A DNA stretch of 64,000 nt from Harmothoe impar (GCA_947462335.1 OX381710.1:1860001-1924000); one strand, 5' to 3'. Shown: positions 40,661 through 51,787, counted from the stretch's first letter. Translations and numbers: made by a program. Notes: generated by a model not told the origin, from the sequence alone.

Positions 40661-42547
40661 TTGTGGATATTTCAATCGAGCCATTACATGACAGAAAACT
40701 TAGTGGCCCTCGTTAAAATAATGTCGTCCCGCACGAGGAGGAAAAAAATCGCTGTCACTGCCGACATGCCGACTGTGGTCAACGCTCTAAATGCCCTGGA
40801 GCAAAGAGTGTTTGAGGTGGAAACAATCACGACAAAAGCCACAGACAACATGCTATTACTGGAGGAAAGACTCAAAGCAGCAGAATCCCGACTAGAAACC
40901 AGTGAGACTTTAAATCATGACACGGCACAGCTACTGTCAGACCTGACTGCAAAAGTCAATAGCATCAACACGAACGTGACAGCCATAGGACAAAGGGTTG
41001 ACACCAGCGAAGACGACATTCGCAGGTCCGCCCGGGGACTACTGTCAACACGGCTCATTGTGACACAACATATGGACAGGATGGAGAAGTACGACGCAGA
41101 TGACAGAGCCAAGACCTTGATTATAGAAGGCCTTAGCGAACCTACGGGACAGGAGGACCTCAGGAAGTTTGTTGACGACTTATTTATAGATCTCAACCTG
41201 AATTATGGAAACGAGAAATGTGAAGCGATATACCGTCTCGGCAAGCGTCAAAACGTAAACAAAGATGGCCCCCGGAAAGCGAGACCAGTGGTAGTAAAAC
41301 TACAACATCGCTCCACGAAAGGTGAGATCTTCCGCAATATCCGTTTCCTAAGAGACAAAAATGGTTGGCAAGGCATATCCTTGATGGATGAGCTGACGCC
41401 CCGAGAGAGGAAACAGTACAATGATCTGCGAGCCATTTTCTTTTTGGCAAAAAAATCGGGAAAAATCAAAAAAGTAAAACTTAGGCAGCGAAGCATTCTG
41501 ATCAATGACAGGGCATACCAACACAGTGACTTGGACGCCCTACCGTTTGGCCTAAGTATGTGGAAGGCAACAACGATTAAAACCAAAGATGGACTAGGTT
41601 TCAGATCCGAATATAATCCCCTATCCAATCTCTTCCCATGTGTGGTGGACTACAACAACCAGGTCTACTCTTCTCTGGAACAAGCGTACCAGCATGACAA
41701 GGCGACTACAGCGGGAGATGCCCAAGCAGCCACAGATATCATGGCAGCTGAGGACCCCTATGTAATAATGAAACTTGGCGCTGATGTGTCCCCTGCCCAA
41801 AACTGGAACAAAGGAGCAACAAAACTCATGTACAAGCTGATTAAATGCAAATTTACCCCGCCCAACATGAGAGACATTCTACTCCAGACGAAAGAGAATA
41901 GACTATACGAGCTGACATATGATAAAGTATATGGAGCTGGAAGACACCTTGGCAATGCTAAAGGTCTGTCACAAGAAAACACCACTGGAGGAAACCTGCT
42001 AGGCCTACTCCTGGAAAAGGCCCGTGCAGAGCTTAAACAAGAGCTAGCCAACAACCAAGATCAGGACGATCCAGAAGTGCAAGGTCCTGAAGGCCTCAAC
42101 AAAAGCAATCCTTGGGACATTGGCATACATGTTCCCATTGATGATCAACCACCTCCTACACCCCCCGAACCAGAGCAGCAGCAGCAAGACGAGGACAATG
42201 GAAATGCATATGTACCAAGAGGCACCCCTCCAGCACAGATACAACAAGAAGTACCTGCAGTAGACAATTCCACTCTTGGGGCAGAAGCAGCCCCACCACC
42301 TACACTACCACCAACAGGCAATCTGGACAATATAGTGAAGGACATATGTGCTGGGAACTCGCTCATACTGGATTACCTTGAGAAGACGATTGAAAACAAC
42401 ACACCCACAGAAGGGCCATGCAATGCCCTGCAAGAACTCTTAAAAGAAGCTGAAGGGGATAGCCACGAGTCTCTGCAGAATGAAACCAACAGCAGCATCG
42501 TCGCCTCAACCCCGATCCAAGATGACCAAGACACAAGTCTTCTGTGA
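40661..42547 (+). CDS. LINE ORF1: coiled coil, RRM-like, NADAR domain
   Basis: 628 codons from the first ATG; a later ATG (residue 21, MSSRTRRKKI) is an equally good start. Residues ~38-125 form a charged coiled coil (ALEQRVFEVETITTKATDNM). About 150-240 is an L1 ORF1-like RRM region (KTLIIEGLSEPTGQEDLRKF) followed by a basic C-terminal-like segment to ~295 (ELTPRERKQYNDLRAIF). About 312-460 is a NADAR/YbiA-like domain: FRSEYNPLSNLFP (314-326), YSSLEQAYQHDKA (336-348), NWNKGATKLMYKLIKCKF (381-398), LTYDKVYGAGRHLG (418-431) and TGGNLLGLLLE. NADAR proteins are N-glycosidases acting on ADP-ribose-linked substrates, including ADP-ribosylated guanine in DNA. The usual WG.G is YGAG here. The tail is Pro/Gln/acidic. 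The first parts fit an RNA-binding chaperone; the NADAR role is inference. Confidence 0.85.
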   Translation: MWIFQSSHYMTENLVALVKIMSSRTRRKKIAVTADMPTVVNALNALEQRVFEVETITTKATDNMLLLEERLKAAESRLETSETLNHDTAQLLSDLTAKVNSINTNVTAIGQRVDTSEDDIRRSARGLLSTRLIVTQHMDRMEKYDADDRAKTLIIEGLSEPTGQEDLRKFVDDLFIDLNLNYGNEKCEAIYRLGKRQNVNKDGPRKARPVVVKLQHRSTKGEIFRNIRFLRDKNGWQGISLMDELTPRERKQYNDLRAIFFLAKKSGKIKKVKLRQRSILINDRAYQHSDLDALPFGLSMWKATTIKTKDGLGFRSEYNPLSNLFPCVVDYNNQVYSSLEQAYQHDKATTAGDAQAATDIMAAEDPYVIMKLGADVSPAQNWNKGATKLMYKLIKCKFTPPNMRDILLQTKENRLYELTYDKVYGAGRHLGNAKGLSQENTTGGNLLGLLLEKARAELKQELANNQDQDDPEVQGPEGLNKSNPWDIGIHVPIDDQPPPTPPEPEQQQQDEDNGNAYVPRGTPPAQIQQEVPAVDNSTLGAEAAPPPTLPPTGNLDNIVKDICAGNSLILDYLEKTIENNTPTEGPCNALQELLKEAEGDSHESLQNETNSSIVASTPIQDDQDTSLL

Positions 42548-43128
42548 CATGAACTCTTGTAAAAACTAGAAGTAGCTTCTTAGCAAGCATACAAATAGAT
42601 TAGCCACAAATAATATACATCCTTACTTGCTTTTGTATTTACTGCTAGATGTATACACCGACACCTGTAAATAGACTGTATCTTAATTTAATTATGCTGT
42701 AAAAGAATGTACCGGTACCATCTAATCCATGAAAAGGTTTACTTAGTGTAGAATGTCTATTTTTGAAAATACCGGTACTAGTAAAATAATAACATGGGCT
42801 TTTAGCCAATTGATTATGCGAAATATACCGGTATAATTAAATTGTCTCTTTTACATAATTGAAATTATAAACAAGTAGCACCTGCATAATGTCAGATAAG
42901 TTGAAAACATGTTTAAGTCCTGTGAAGAAATTAATTCATATGTAATAGATAGTTACCCCTACATGAAATCCAGCCTTTGCCAGAACCAGTGAGGTATGGG
43001 TGGCCAAAAGAGCCGAGGCCCTAAACCTCTTTTTTGTTTTATGTCTTGTGTACAAAGTTTATTATACGAGATCCTGTGTAAATACATGTTACTAAACAAA
43101 GGTACGTTAAGCCATGTAATAAGAGTAA
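42548..43128 (+). other. LINE inter-ORF spacer
   Basis: 581 bp, AT-rich, with three copies of the octamer TACCGGTA (42,710, 42,770 and 42,826). No ORF. Confidence 0.6.
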
Positions 43129-45999
43129 TTGAACCTAATAGGTGCAATGGCTGAGTGTACTATATTACCAGGCAAAGGCCTGACTGTATTACATCTTAAT
43201 GCAAGAAGCATTCGTAGTAAATTCCCTCAGTTAAAAACGGAGTTGTGGAATAAGGGTATTGAAGTATTAAGTTTTTCAGAATCTTGGTTCACTGATGTGA
43301 ATGCAGATTCAGACTATGACCTGCCTGGATACAATATTTTTAGATTAGATAGACAACGCGACAAAACTGCTGGAGGTGTATGTACGTATATACAAGAGCA
43401 TTTATTATGTGATTCGGATATGTTCGCTGGATTAAATAAAAGTATACTCGATATAGAAGTCCAATGGCTGGTGATTTCTAAAGGAATGGCGAAAAATATC
43501 CTGTTGGCAAATATATACAGACCCCCAGATGGAAACAAGGTCAGATTTATTGACGAATTGTACTCGTTGATTGGACAAATTCCCAATATTGATGATTTTG
43601 ATGTAATCCTCACAGGAGATTTTAATATAAATGTATTAGTTGACGATCATGTTAAAGAGAAATTATACACAAAATTCGAAGATTACTCGCTAAGACAGTT
43701 AATATCATGCCCTACAAGAATTGCAGAAACACAAACATGCATTGATCTTATCTTTACAAATGTAATAAATGTTAATTCATATGGGATAGCCAATATAAAT
43801 ATCTCTGATCATTTACCGGTATATATTAGAATTAAGCACATAAAGAGAAATCCATGTAAAAATGAGTTTACCGGTAGATCGTATAAGAAATATGACAGTG
43901 ATGTTTTCAAACAGAAATTTAACGATTGTTCATGGGATGAATTTAATAATTCAGAATGTGTAAATGAATGTTGGTCAATATATTACAAGAACATGTCAAC
44001 TTCGCTTGATTATAATTGTCCGGTTCGTAAATTTGTAATTAAAAACAAAGACGAGCTGTGGCTCACGCCTGAGCTTAAAGTTCGAATTGCTGAAAAGAAT
44101 TTAGCATTAGACAAGGCAAGAAAGACCAACACGGTGTTAGATTGGCATATTGCAAATGATCTGAAGAATGATATGTCTAGTGCTATCAAAGAAGCACACA
44201 GAGTTCATATAGTAGATGAGGTCCAAAATAATGTAGGAGAACCCAAGCAGTTTTGGGCAGCAATGAAGGAATTGATGCTGTCAAAGGGAAATCATAGTAA
44301 ACAAATTAATTTGAGAGATAATGATGGCACCCCGGTTAAGCCTGAAGATACTGCTGACTACATTAATCAGTTTTTTGCGGACATAGGTCCCAATTTAGCC
44401 TCGAAACATAACTCTGAGTGGTCCTTTGATGGAGTACCGGTAAGAAATGAAATGTTAGATTTTGAATTTGATTCTGACGAAATAGCTAAAGTTGTATGTG
44501 ACCTAAAAGTAAACAAAGCAGCAGCCATTGACTATATCTCAACTCAAGCGTTCAAAGACTCAGTCTCATGTAATAATCTGCGTTTTGCAAAGATAATTAA
44601 ATTATCTATTAAGTATTCGAAAATACCAATTACTTGGAAACAAGCCCAGGTCACACCGTTACCAAAATCTGGTAATCTGCAAAATGTTTCAAATTTTAGG
44701 CCTGTAAGCCAATTACCGGTACCGGGAAAGGTCTTGGAGCGCTTGATTCACTCACGATTGATTTCTCATCTTGAAGTTAACAATGTATTGTTGAAAGAGC
44801 AAGGTGGTTACAGAAAAACCTGTTCAACAATTGATACTATTAGTGTTCTCACCAATGACATATTAAGAGAAAGGAATATAGGAAGATACACCATGGCCTG
44901 TTTTATCGATATAAAAAAAGCTTTTGATTCTTTAAATTATTCAATTCTTTTAAAAAAATTAAAATTATACGGTATAAATGGTAAAAATTTAAAATGGATA
45001 GAGAATTATTTTGAGCACCGTACACAAATTACTAAGGCGAATGGTCTGTCTTCCAGTGTTGTTAATATGTCATGTGGTGCCCCCCAAGGGAGTATACTTG
45101 GTCCTTTGTTTTTTCTTATTTACGTGAACGACTTGAAAACCAGAGTAGGAGAGGTCAAATCTCTTCTCTATGCGGACGACACAGTATTGTATGTAGCAGG
45201 ATCAAACTTGAAAGCGTTAGAAACGCAGATGCAGGCCTCAATAAATCATTTTATAACTTGGTCTTCTAAAAATAAATTAACACTAAATGAATCGAAAACA
45301 AAATTAATGCTTTTTTCCTCAAACAAAAAATACAAAACTTTGCCTTTAGAAATAGTTTCAATAAAAGCCAAACAAGAACGATTAAAATTTGTCACCTCCT
45401 ACAAGTATTTAGGAGTAACTTTAGACCATGAATTAAATTACAACCAACATATTCGAGAACTCAGAAAAAACTTAGCGTATAGATCACATTTTTTAGGCTG
45501 ATTAAAATTTTTTGTTCCGACAGATATATTGCTACTAATTTACAAGACCTACGCCCTGCCATTATTTGATTATGCTGATGTACTTTACTCGTCATCAAGT
45601 GAAGATTCATTGGATTTACTCCAAGGTATACAAAACCGGTGTTTAAAATACTGCTTGAAAGTGCCTATACTTACAGCTACGGAGTATGTACATCAAGAAG
45701 CTAATCTTCCAATGCTCAAGGAGCGTCGTCAATATCATACTAGTATTTATGGATATAAACGAGCACACAAATATGAATTTCAAGACATAAGACCTAGAGC
45801 AACTCGAAATGCAGTGGCACCCTTGTTAAAATATTGCCTTATCCATGCAGCGTCATATGAAAAAAGTGTCGAGGTACATGTAGCGCAGACTTGGAATGCT
45901 TTACACCCACAGGTCAGGGGCTGTGAAAGCATATCATATTTTAAAAGATTAATGAAAATTAAACTAGAAGATACAATTCCAAAAAATGTCAGATTGTGA
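43129..45999 (+). pseudogene. LINE ORF2: APE endonuclease and reverse transcriptase, one in-frame TGA
   Basis: Same frame throughout, split by TGA at 45,499-45,501 (790 codons before; 165 sense codons and a stop after it). APE-type endonuclease in ~1-230: VLHLNARSIRSKF, SFSESWF, NIYRPPDG, LTGDFNINV, ISCPTRI, IDLIFTN and NISDHLPV. RT: about 490-750, with LPKSGNLQNVSNFRPVSQLP, CFIDIKKAFDSLN, CGAPQGSILGPLFF and the catalytic YADD (about 45,172-45,183). After the stop comes the C-terminal region typical of such elements (LLIYKTYALPLFDYADVLYS). It nicks target DNA and primes reverse transcription there. Apart from the TGA I see no damage. The stop removes the C-terminal domain but leaves EN and RT whole. 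Confidence 0.93.
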
Positions 46000-46451
46000 A
46001 TTGAACATTTCCAACCATGTATACTTTTGTGAGGCTACAAAGTACCTAGTCAGACTCGTATTTTTGATACAAACACAGTGTTTAAATAATACAAATAGCA
46101 TTAAGTATACACAAGTGTTCGTCCTGTATAGTTATAGCTATCTTGCTGAAAAGGGATTTTTTAAGAATTAATACTAACAGTGATTTTGTACACGAGGGGT
46201 GGCATTAAATATCTGCAATGCAGACTGCCATTACAGTCTTTTATTGATCACAAAGGATATTAAAGTGCCAACCTCTAGGGCGACGAGATAGTATACCGGT
46301 AATCAACAATTTTTAAATAATAATAGATGTACAATCAACGACAGAATTTATATGTAAAACGGAAGCTTTCAGTCAACCCTGATGTATTATGATAACAATG
46401 TGCTTTAAAGAGATCAATAAAAGATAAATCAACCTCTTAATCAACCTCTTA
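46000..46451 (+). other. LINE 3' UTR
   Basis: AT-rich, one further TACCGGTA (46,294), polyadenylation-like AATAAA (~46,415) and a terminal 12-bp direct repeat at 46,428-46,451. Short 3'-terminal repeats are known in CR1/L2-type LINEs. Confidence 0.6.
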
Positions 46452-46620
46452 ATGCATTAATGCATCATATCCTTGGTCATCATAATGCAGGAATGCAGCC
46501 CTGGTGATAAACTGGCCAGTTCTGCATTCAAGCTTCATGCTAACTATATACAGTTGATACCGCATGGACGAGTTAGTCATGGAGGCCGCATCGGTGCATC
46601 ATGATGACAAACCCCTCCCC
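46450..46620. repeat. Partial piggyBac-like MITE
   Basis: TTAATGCATCATATCC-, TGATAAACTGGCCAG- and GGTGCATCATGATGAC-type interior as at 47,796-48,041, but CCCTTTAAGG ends are missing. It abuts the LINE 3' end, so the LINE may have inserted in it. Confidence 0.45.
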
Positions 46621-46943
46621 CCCTCAACCATTTTAGTCTGAAGTGGCTATCTCAGGTTAGCCTAAAACTCATTGAAATGGAAAAGACTAAGGCGATTTGG
46701 TCAGTACTGACCAACCTGACAGTCTACAGTACCTTTGGATTAACCAAGGAGCGCCATATTCCACTTAGCCATGGCAGTATTTCATGGCCCTGTGACGTCA
46801 TCAAAATGGCAGTTTGTTTACATTTGAACAGCCTAGAAAAGAAGCTATTTCAGCAAATGTAGCCCCACCCCCCTTAAAGATTTAATTTGAATCGAGGAAA
46901 GGTAAAAAACAAACACAAAGGAGCACTCGTTTATGTCTGTTTA

Positions 46944-47093
46944 TGCGGCCTGAGAGTGAAACTCCCAAGGGGCAAATTATACCTGTAAATATTTCATCTG
47001 ACCGAGGGTCACTTATTTAACTTGTTGACCCTCGGTCAGATGAAATATGTACAGGTATAATTTGCCCCTCGGGAGTATTACTCTCAGGCCGCA
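46944..47093. repeat. 150-bp hairpin with ~66-bp arms
   Basis: TGCGGCCTGAGAGTGAAACT ... TTTCATCTGACCGAGGGTCA pairs with TGACCCTCGGTCAGATGAAA ... ACTCTCAGGCCGCA; the loop is ~18 bases (CACTTATTTAACTTGT). Foldback-type element. Confidence 0.85.
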
Positions 47094-47139
47094 TTTTACT
47101 CTGCCTGCGGACTCGTAAAATATGGCTCAAGGGTTAATT

Positions 47140-47186
47140 CATGAAATAACCCAGTCAACAAACCAAAACTCTGGGTTATTTCATGG
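47140..47186. repeat. Small hairpin, 15-bp stem
   Basis: CATGAAATAACCCAG pairs perfectly with CTGGGTTATTTCATG across a 16-base loop. Confidence 0.75.
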
Positions 47187-47464
47187 GGGCATAAAATACG
47201 GCGCTCTTTGGTTATTTCAATAGAGCGGCCGTATTCCATAAAAAAATAAGTATGTGGAATTCTATCGGTCCTCCACAATCTGCGGTACTCTGTGAACCCC
47301 CTATGAAACATTGCATTCTGCCCTGAATTCAAATTTTTTTTGGGTTCCCCATACGACCAACCTCTCAGTCACAGTGGTGCTTAACCAAGTTAGTAATTTT
47401 TTGGCTCCCCATTAAACCAACCTAGGTCAGTTAAGACATATTTTGAAGAAATGGTGGTATAAAC

Positions 47465-47585
47465 GCATTAAGGCTTGTGGGGAAAGCACTTGTGAGGTAT
47501 ATCTGTCCAATAATGAACTTGCCTTCGGGTCGTTCATTATTGCCAGATATACCTCACGTATGCTTTCCACACAAGCCATTATTGC
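47465..47585. repeat. 120-bp hairpin with ~54-bp arms
   Basis: GCATTAAGGCTTGTGGGGAA through CCAATAATGAAC pairs with GTTCATTATTG through CACACAAGCCATTATTGC with few mismatches; the loop is TTGCCTTCGGGTC. Confidence 0.85.
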
Positions 47586-47795
47586 ATCAGTAGAAAACTA
47601 GTTTTTTACAATAGGATCAGATACAGACTGAAGATGATTCAGACTCTCCGGTCTGTAGTTATTTACTATAAATTGATGCTTTTTGGTGTTTTCTTTCTCA
47701 CAGACACACAGACAAGAACAAAAGGTTAACCAGGGACGAGACTCCTGGATGCTCATGCACCTTTTATTGGTCAGGTTACGGAGGTGTGCTCATAA

Positions 47796-48041
47796 CCCTT
47801 TAAGGACTGCCTCACACTTTAATGCATCATGCCATTCGTCATCACAATCGATGAATGCAGCCGGGGCGAGTCTACTCATTAACAATTGGTGATTTGATCC
47901 CACCAGCAGTGTACCAAACCTGTCGTCCCAGTCCTCATGGTGCATGGATGCAGCCCTTGCAAATTACTCCCTAGGGCTGTATTGGCACATCATGATGACC
48001 AAAGGCATAATGCATCAAACCACTCTGTGGCCCTTTAAGGG
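47796..48041. mobile_element. piggyBac-like MITE, ~246-bp copy
   Basis: Ends CCCTTTAAGGACTG and GGCCCTTTAAGGG are inverted repeats. Flanks are ATAA and TTAC, so the TTAA duplication has decayed. The interior repeats ATGCATCATG and GAATGCAGCC words as inverted pairs. Confidence 0.7.
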
Positions 48042-50049
48042 TTACACTGTGTGGGACAGATAGGACATGAATCACTGTCAGTCAAGTTGGGGGATCTAAT
48101 ATATTCATGTGACGTTGTAGTTACACATCATATATCTATCCCATTAAAGATGTATCAATAGGATTGGCAGTGGATGCCACATGCTACCAGACAGTGGAGA
48201 TGGCTCTGGTCCAGCGGTTTCATTGATTTTTTGCAAACCAAATGTTCTGCATATATCCTAGCTGCATGGGCTTTTCAGAATCGAAACAATTCTTTGAATA
48301 TTCGAACTAGAACGGAAGTAACAAGTTCTAGATTACACATTTATATTTAAGGCAAATCAAAGTGATTTTCTGTTACCACATTTTGTAATAAAATAGCAGC
48401 TCACCTTTAGAATTATGCACAACTATTATTTTGATATCTGGCAAGCGAAGTTTTCGGGAAGACTGGATCCAGCCAGTGAGTGGTGTCCCAACTGTGATAA
48501 CAAACAAATGTCACATTTTTTTAAATGTGTGTGTTATTTTGAATAGCACACACTTTCAAACATAGACCAGATGTTTTAGGTATTTACACAAAACTCGGGG
48601 TATGAATATGAATTTATTTGTGATTCAATGATTGTAAGGGATGAGTTTCATGGATGAGTTAATGTACAAATATCAACAGGTATACCAGACAGATGTTAAT
48701 GTCCTGCATTGAATACAGTAATGCATGAAATCCATAAGGGTTTGGCCATTCAAAACAGATAGCAGTCAAGTGAATACAAGATAAGAGTACAGTGTATATA
48801 TACATATGCATAAGAAGAAAATAATGTTATAGATATGACAGTTATATTATAATTATATTTGTGTATAGCAGCACTTATATCAGCGTTCATAGGACACTCG
48901 CCATCCCATTGTCCTAATTGTATACATAGACAGAGCTGCATGCTAAAGTGCCCTCGTCGTGCTAGGGCCGTATTGCACGAGGCCCGTAGGCTGAGTGCAG
49001 TACGGCCCAACCCAATGGGCACAGAGCATTGAATCAACATTGATACATGGTTGCCAATGTTGATTCAATGTTGATTCAACGTTGATTCAACATTAGACTG
49101 CATTTTTTGCCCACTGGGAAGCACCACAAGTATTGATATTAATAGCGATTGATACCAATCGTTCAATGAATATCTTATTTTAGTGCCATGCAGAAGGTAA
49201 AACCAATGGTGGATTCCAATGATTTGTTTTGTCTCTTGTTGCAAGGCAGCCTGTGCAAGACTGTGTTTTGTCAGTTGTAATGTGTGTTGTTTTTCTTTTC
49301 GTGGGAATTTGTTTCTGATCATAGTTTGATAGAAAGGATTATAGTCTTCATTTCAGATATGGCATTTCACATTTTTTGTGCATAACGGTTGATATGATAT
49401 AAATTAATGGAAATTTTCACATTGTGTCTTCGTTTTGTAATGAAAAATGTAAATACTTATATTATTTTCAAAATAAAAAAATGTGTCTAATTTTAAGCGG
49501 AGATCAAACAACATAAGTAGCACATGAAGGGCAGCAATGCATAGGGAGCATTCTGGTTCCATTTAAACTAGATCGATTTTTGAGCCTCTATCATGGGACC
49601 ATGTCACTTTAAAGTAGTTTTTGAGGACACAGGCACCTTGCTCCCATTTTTATTTCTGTTGGAGAGGTAAGGATCAGGAATTGTGTGAAACGGATCAAGG
49701 CAATTTTTTGGAGCCCAAACATATTCAGCCCCTCCCCCTCCTATGTGATTAGCGGGGCGCTGACCACCCCCCCCCCCCCCCCCCCCCCCCGCCTTTCCCT
49801 AAACTGCTGCAAGCTGCTGGATATTTCTGTGGTCAATTCTCCATTTAATTCGCTTTTTGAGGAAGATGGCAATAAAGTATAAACCAAGAAGGCCACCATT
49901 AATTCTTGTGTAGAAGCTGTGGCTTGTATTAGAGTCCGAAACCTATTGAGGCTTAAAGTATTTGTCCAAATTATAGGTGTGATTAAAATTTGTATTCTAC
50001 TGACATAATTGGCCGAGATTCGGTCGTCGGATGAGATTGGTCCATACGT
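48042..50049. other. Noncoding; hairpins and poly-C tract
   Basis: GGGCCGTATTGCAC/GTGCAGTACGGCCC form a 14-bp stem at 48,965-49,008. TTGATTCAA-type words recur at 49,027-49,095 as a small inverted/tandem cluster. A C-run of >20 lies at ~49,767-49,790. Short ORFs without domains. Confidence 0.5.
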
Positions 50050-50300
50050 TTAACCCTTCAGGGACAGATGTCACTAAAAGAAGACATTTGTTTTTATGAT
50101 GCACCAATTCAGCATTGGTGAGTAACTCGGCGGTGCTGCATTGGTACATCATGCTGACCCTTCAGGAGTGTTTCAACCCCGTAGGGTCGGCATGATGCTT
50201 GAATGCAGCACTCGGGAGTTACTCACCAGAGCTCTATGCATGCATCATGACGACCAAGAGTATGATGCATTAATACATCATGTCATCCTTAAAGAGTTAA
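50050..50300. mobile_element. piggyBac-like MITE, 251-bp copy
   Basis: Flanked by TTAA (50,050 and 50,297). Ends CCCTTCAGGGAC and TCCTTAAAGAG. The interior forms a long inverted repeat around TGACCCTTCAGGAGTG (~50,155). Confidence 0.7.
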
Positions 50301-50595
50301 CATTATAAACTTTCATTGGATGACAGAATTTTGGCTGACCGACGTTGCTGGAATACACGCTTGATACAACAGTTTTTGTTAGTAGTACAATACTAAAATT
50401 GCATTAATCAGACCCCCAATAAGGCTTATAAAATTTCCCAAAGTCTAGGTGTCGCTAACACGAGAGTTGGCCATGCACACGAGACTTCATGGTAGTTGTT
50501 GTTGTTTTACAAAACATGTTAATAAGTAAACTTCTCCTTTTAAAAAGCCCTACACATTTAATACAGTGGTGGTTGCCTACAACACCATAATAGGT

Positions 50596-51134
50596 TAAGT
50601 CTCATGAAATTGTAAGAATTGGATAGTCTTTGACCGGATGACACCTTTGACCAGGTGACGTCTTTGACAGGGTGACATCTCTGACCATTGCACAACGATT
50701 TTTACAGGGGAAGGGGGAGGTGGAAAGAAATCCTTTTACAGGAAAATTATAAGGTATAAACACACTTAAACACGATGAAGAAATAAACCACTCAATATAT
50801 TTTTATTATGATAAAATAAAGTTTTATTAAATGGTCAAAGATGTTTCAACAAAATAAAGGTAACAAAGGTAAATGGACATATTATATAAGTTACTGTACC
50901 TAACTAATTATAACCAAATCATAATAAAACTAGTAATATATAGTGTTACAGTATTGATTAACCGTTTCCCACACTTTCTACACCGCCCCAATTTTAGCCT
51001 TTTTAACCTTTGCTGGTCAAAGACGTCACCTGGTCAAAGACGTCACCTGGTTAAAGAAGTCACCTGGTTAAAGACATCACCTGGTTAATGACGCCACACG
51101 GTCTATCCGATTGTTAAAATTTCATGAGACTTAG
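50596..51134. mobile_element. Element with TIRs made of tandem CTTTGACC repeats
   Basis: AAGTCTCATGAAATTGTAAG then units like CTTTGACCAGGTGACGT (50,628-50,690). On the right, five units of TGGTCAAAGACGTCACC (51,014-51,105) then AAAATTTCATGAGACTT. Second full copy of the family at 7,390. Confidence 0.8.
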
Positions 51135-51787
51135 CCAACAGTCCCCATTTACATGCCACACAACAGTTACCACAGAGACTCTGAAGACACACTGCTGTCA
51201 ACACCTCTACTCCCCTGGTTGGAGCCTCTCGGTGTCAACTCATAGGTAAGGGCTCCTATGTCATTACATTTAATACATTGGTATTTCAGAAAATGGGTTA
51301 AAAGTTCTCAAATCAAATGATTTCTATCTAGGCCACAAAAATGGGTTTGTTTCAGGTCACCCGACCGACCCTATCCAAATGGGGCTGACCCTACATTTCT
51401 TTTTTATGCAACCATCATATTTCTACCTCTTTTTGGGTCAATTTTGGGCATTGCAGAGAGGCTGGTTATTACATTCATGTTCAAGAAATATGTTAACACA
51501 GATCTAAAACAAAAAGAAATGAATCTTTGGTCAAAGTGATGTAGAGAGGGGCATGTCAATAAAAAGGATGGATGGCGAACACTTTCAAAATGGTAAGACC
51601 CAATATAGGTATTACTGAGAAAGGAAATGGAAAATGACTAGAAAAGGGTCAGAACCCCCAACTTTTATCCCCCTAATTTGAAACCTCTTCTTACACATTG
51701 GTATATGGATTGAAAAATGGCACAGTCGCCTTTCGAGAAATATTACTTTGATTTCCCAAATTCATTAAAATCCTTTTTTTTTTGCAG
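51135..51787. other. Upstream flank / intron of lectin gene
   Basis: Contains a one-sided AGGCCAAA-type MITE end (51,335-51,400, GGTTTGTTTCAGGTCACCC). It ends in a polypyrimidine tract and AG at 51,786-51,787, so a 5' noncoding exon probably lies further left. Confidence 0.5.

Larger units (their letters stand above)
40527..46451 (+). mobile_element. APE-type LINE carrying a NADAR domain in ORF1
   Basis: Near full-length non-LTR retrotransposon with a short 5' UTR, ORF1 (40,661-42,547), a 581-bp spacer, ORF2 (43,129-45,999, one in-frame TGA) and an AT-rich 3' UTR. That UTR ends at AATAAA and two 12-bp copies of ATCAACCTCTTA. The 5' end reads GCAAGATGGCGGATTCGA, a YY1-like word of the kind found at some LINE promoters. 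TAATGCAT flanks both sides as a weak candidate target duplication, but the same word is common in neighbouring MITEs. APE plus RT order suggests the CR1/L2/Jockey-like assemblage; I do not assign a clade. Confidence 0.85.

Noticed and set aside
40510..46470. TAATGCAT as LINE target-site duplication
   Set aside because: Only 8 bp, and the word is frequent in the adjacent MITEs; kept only as a weak candidate.
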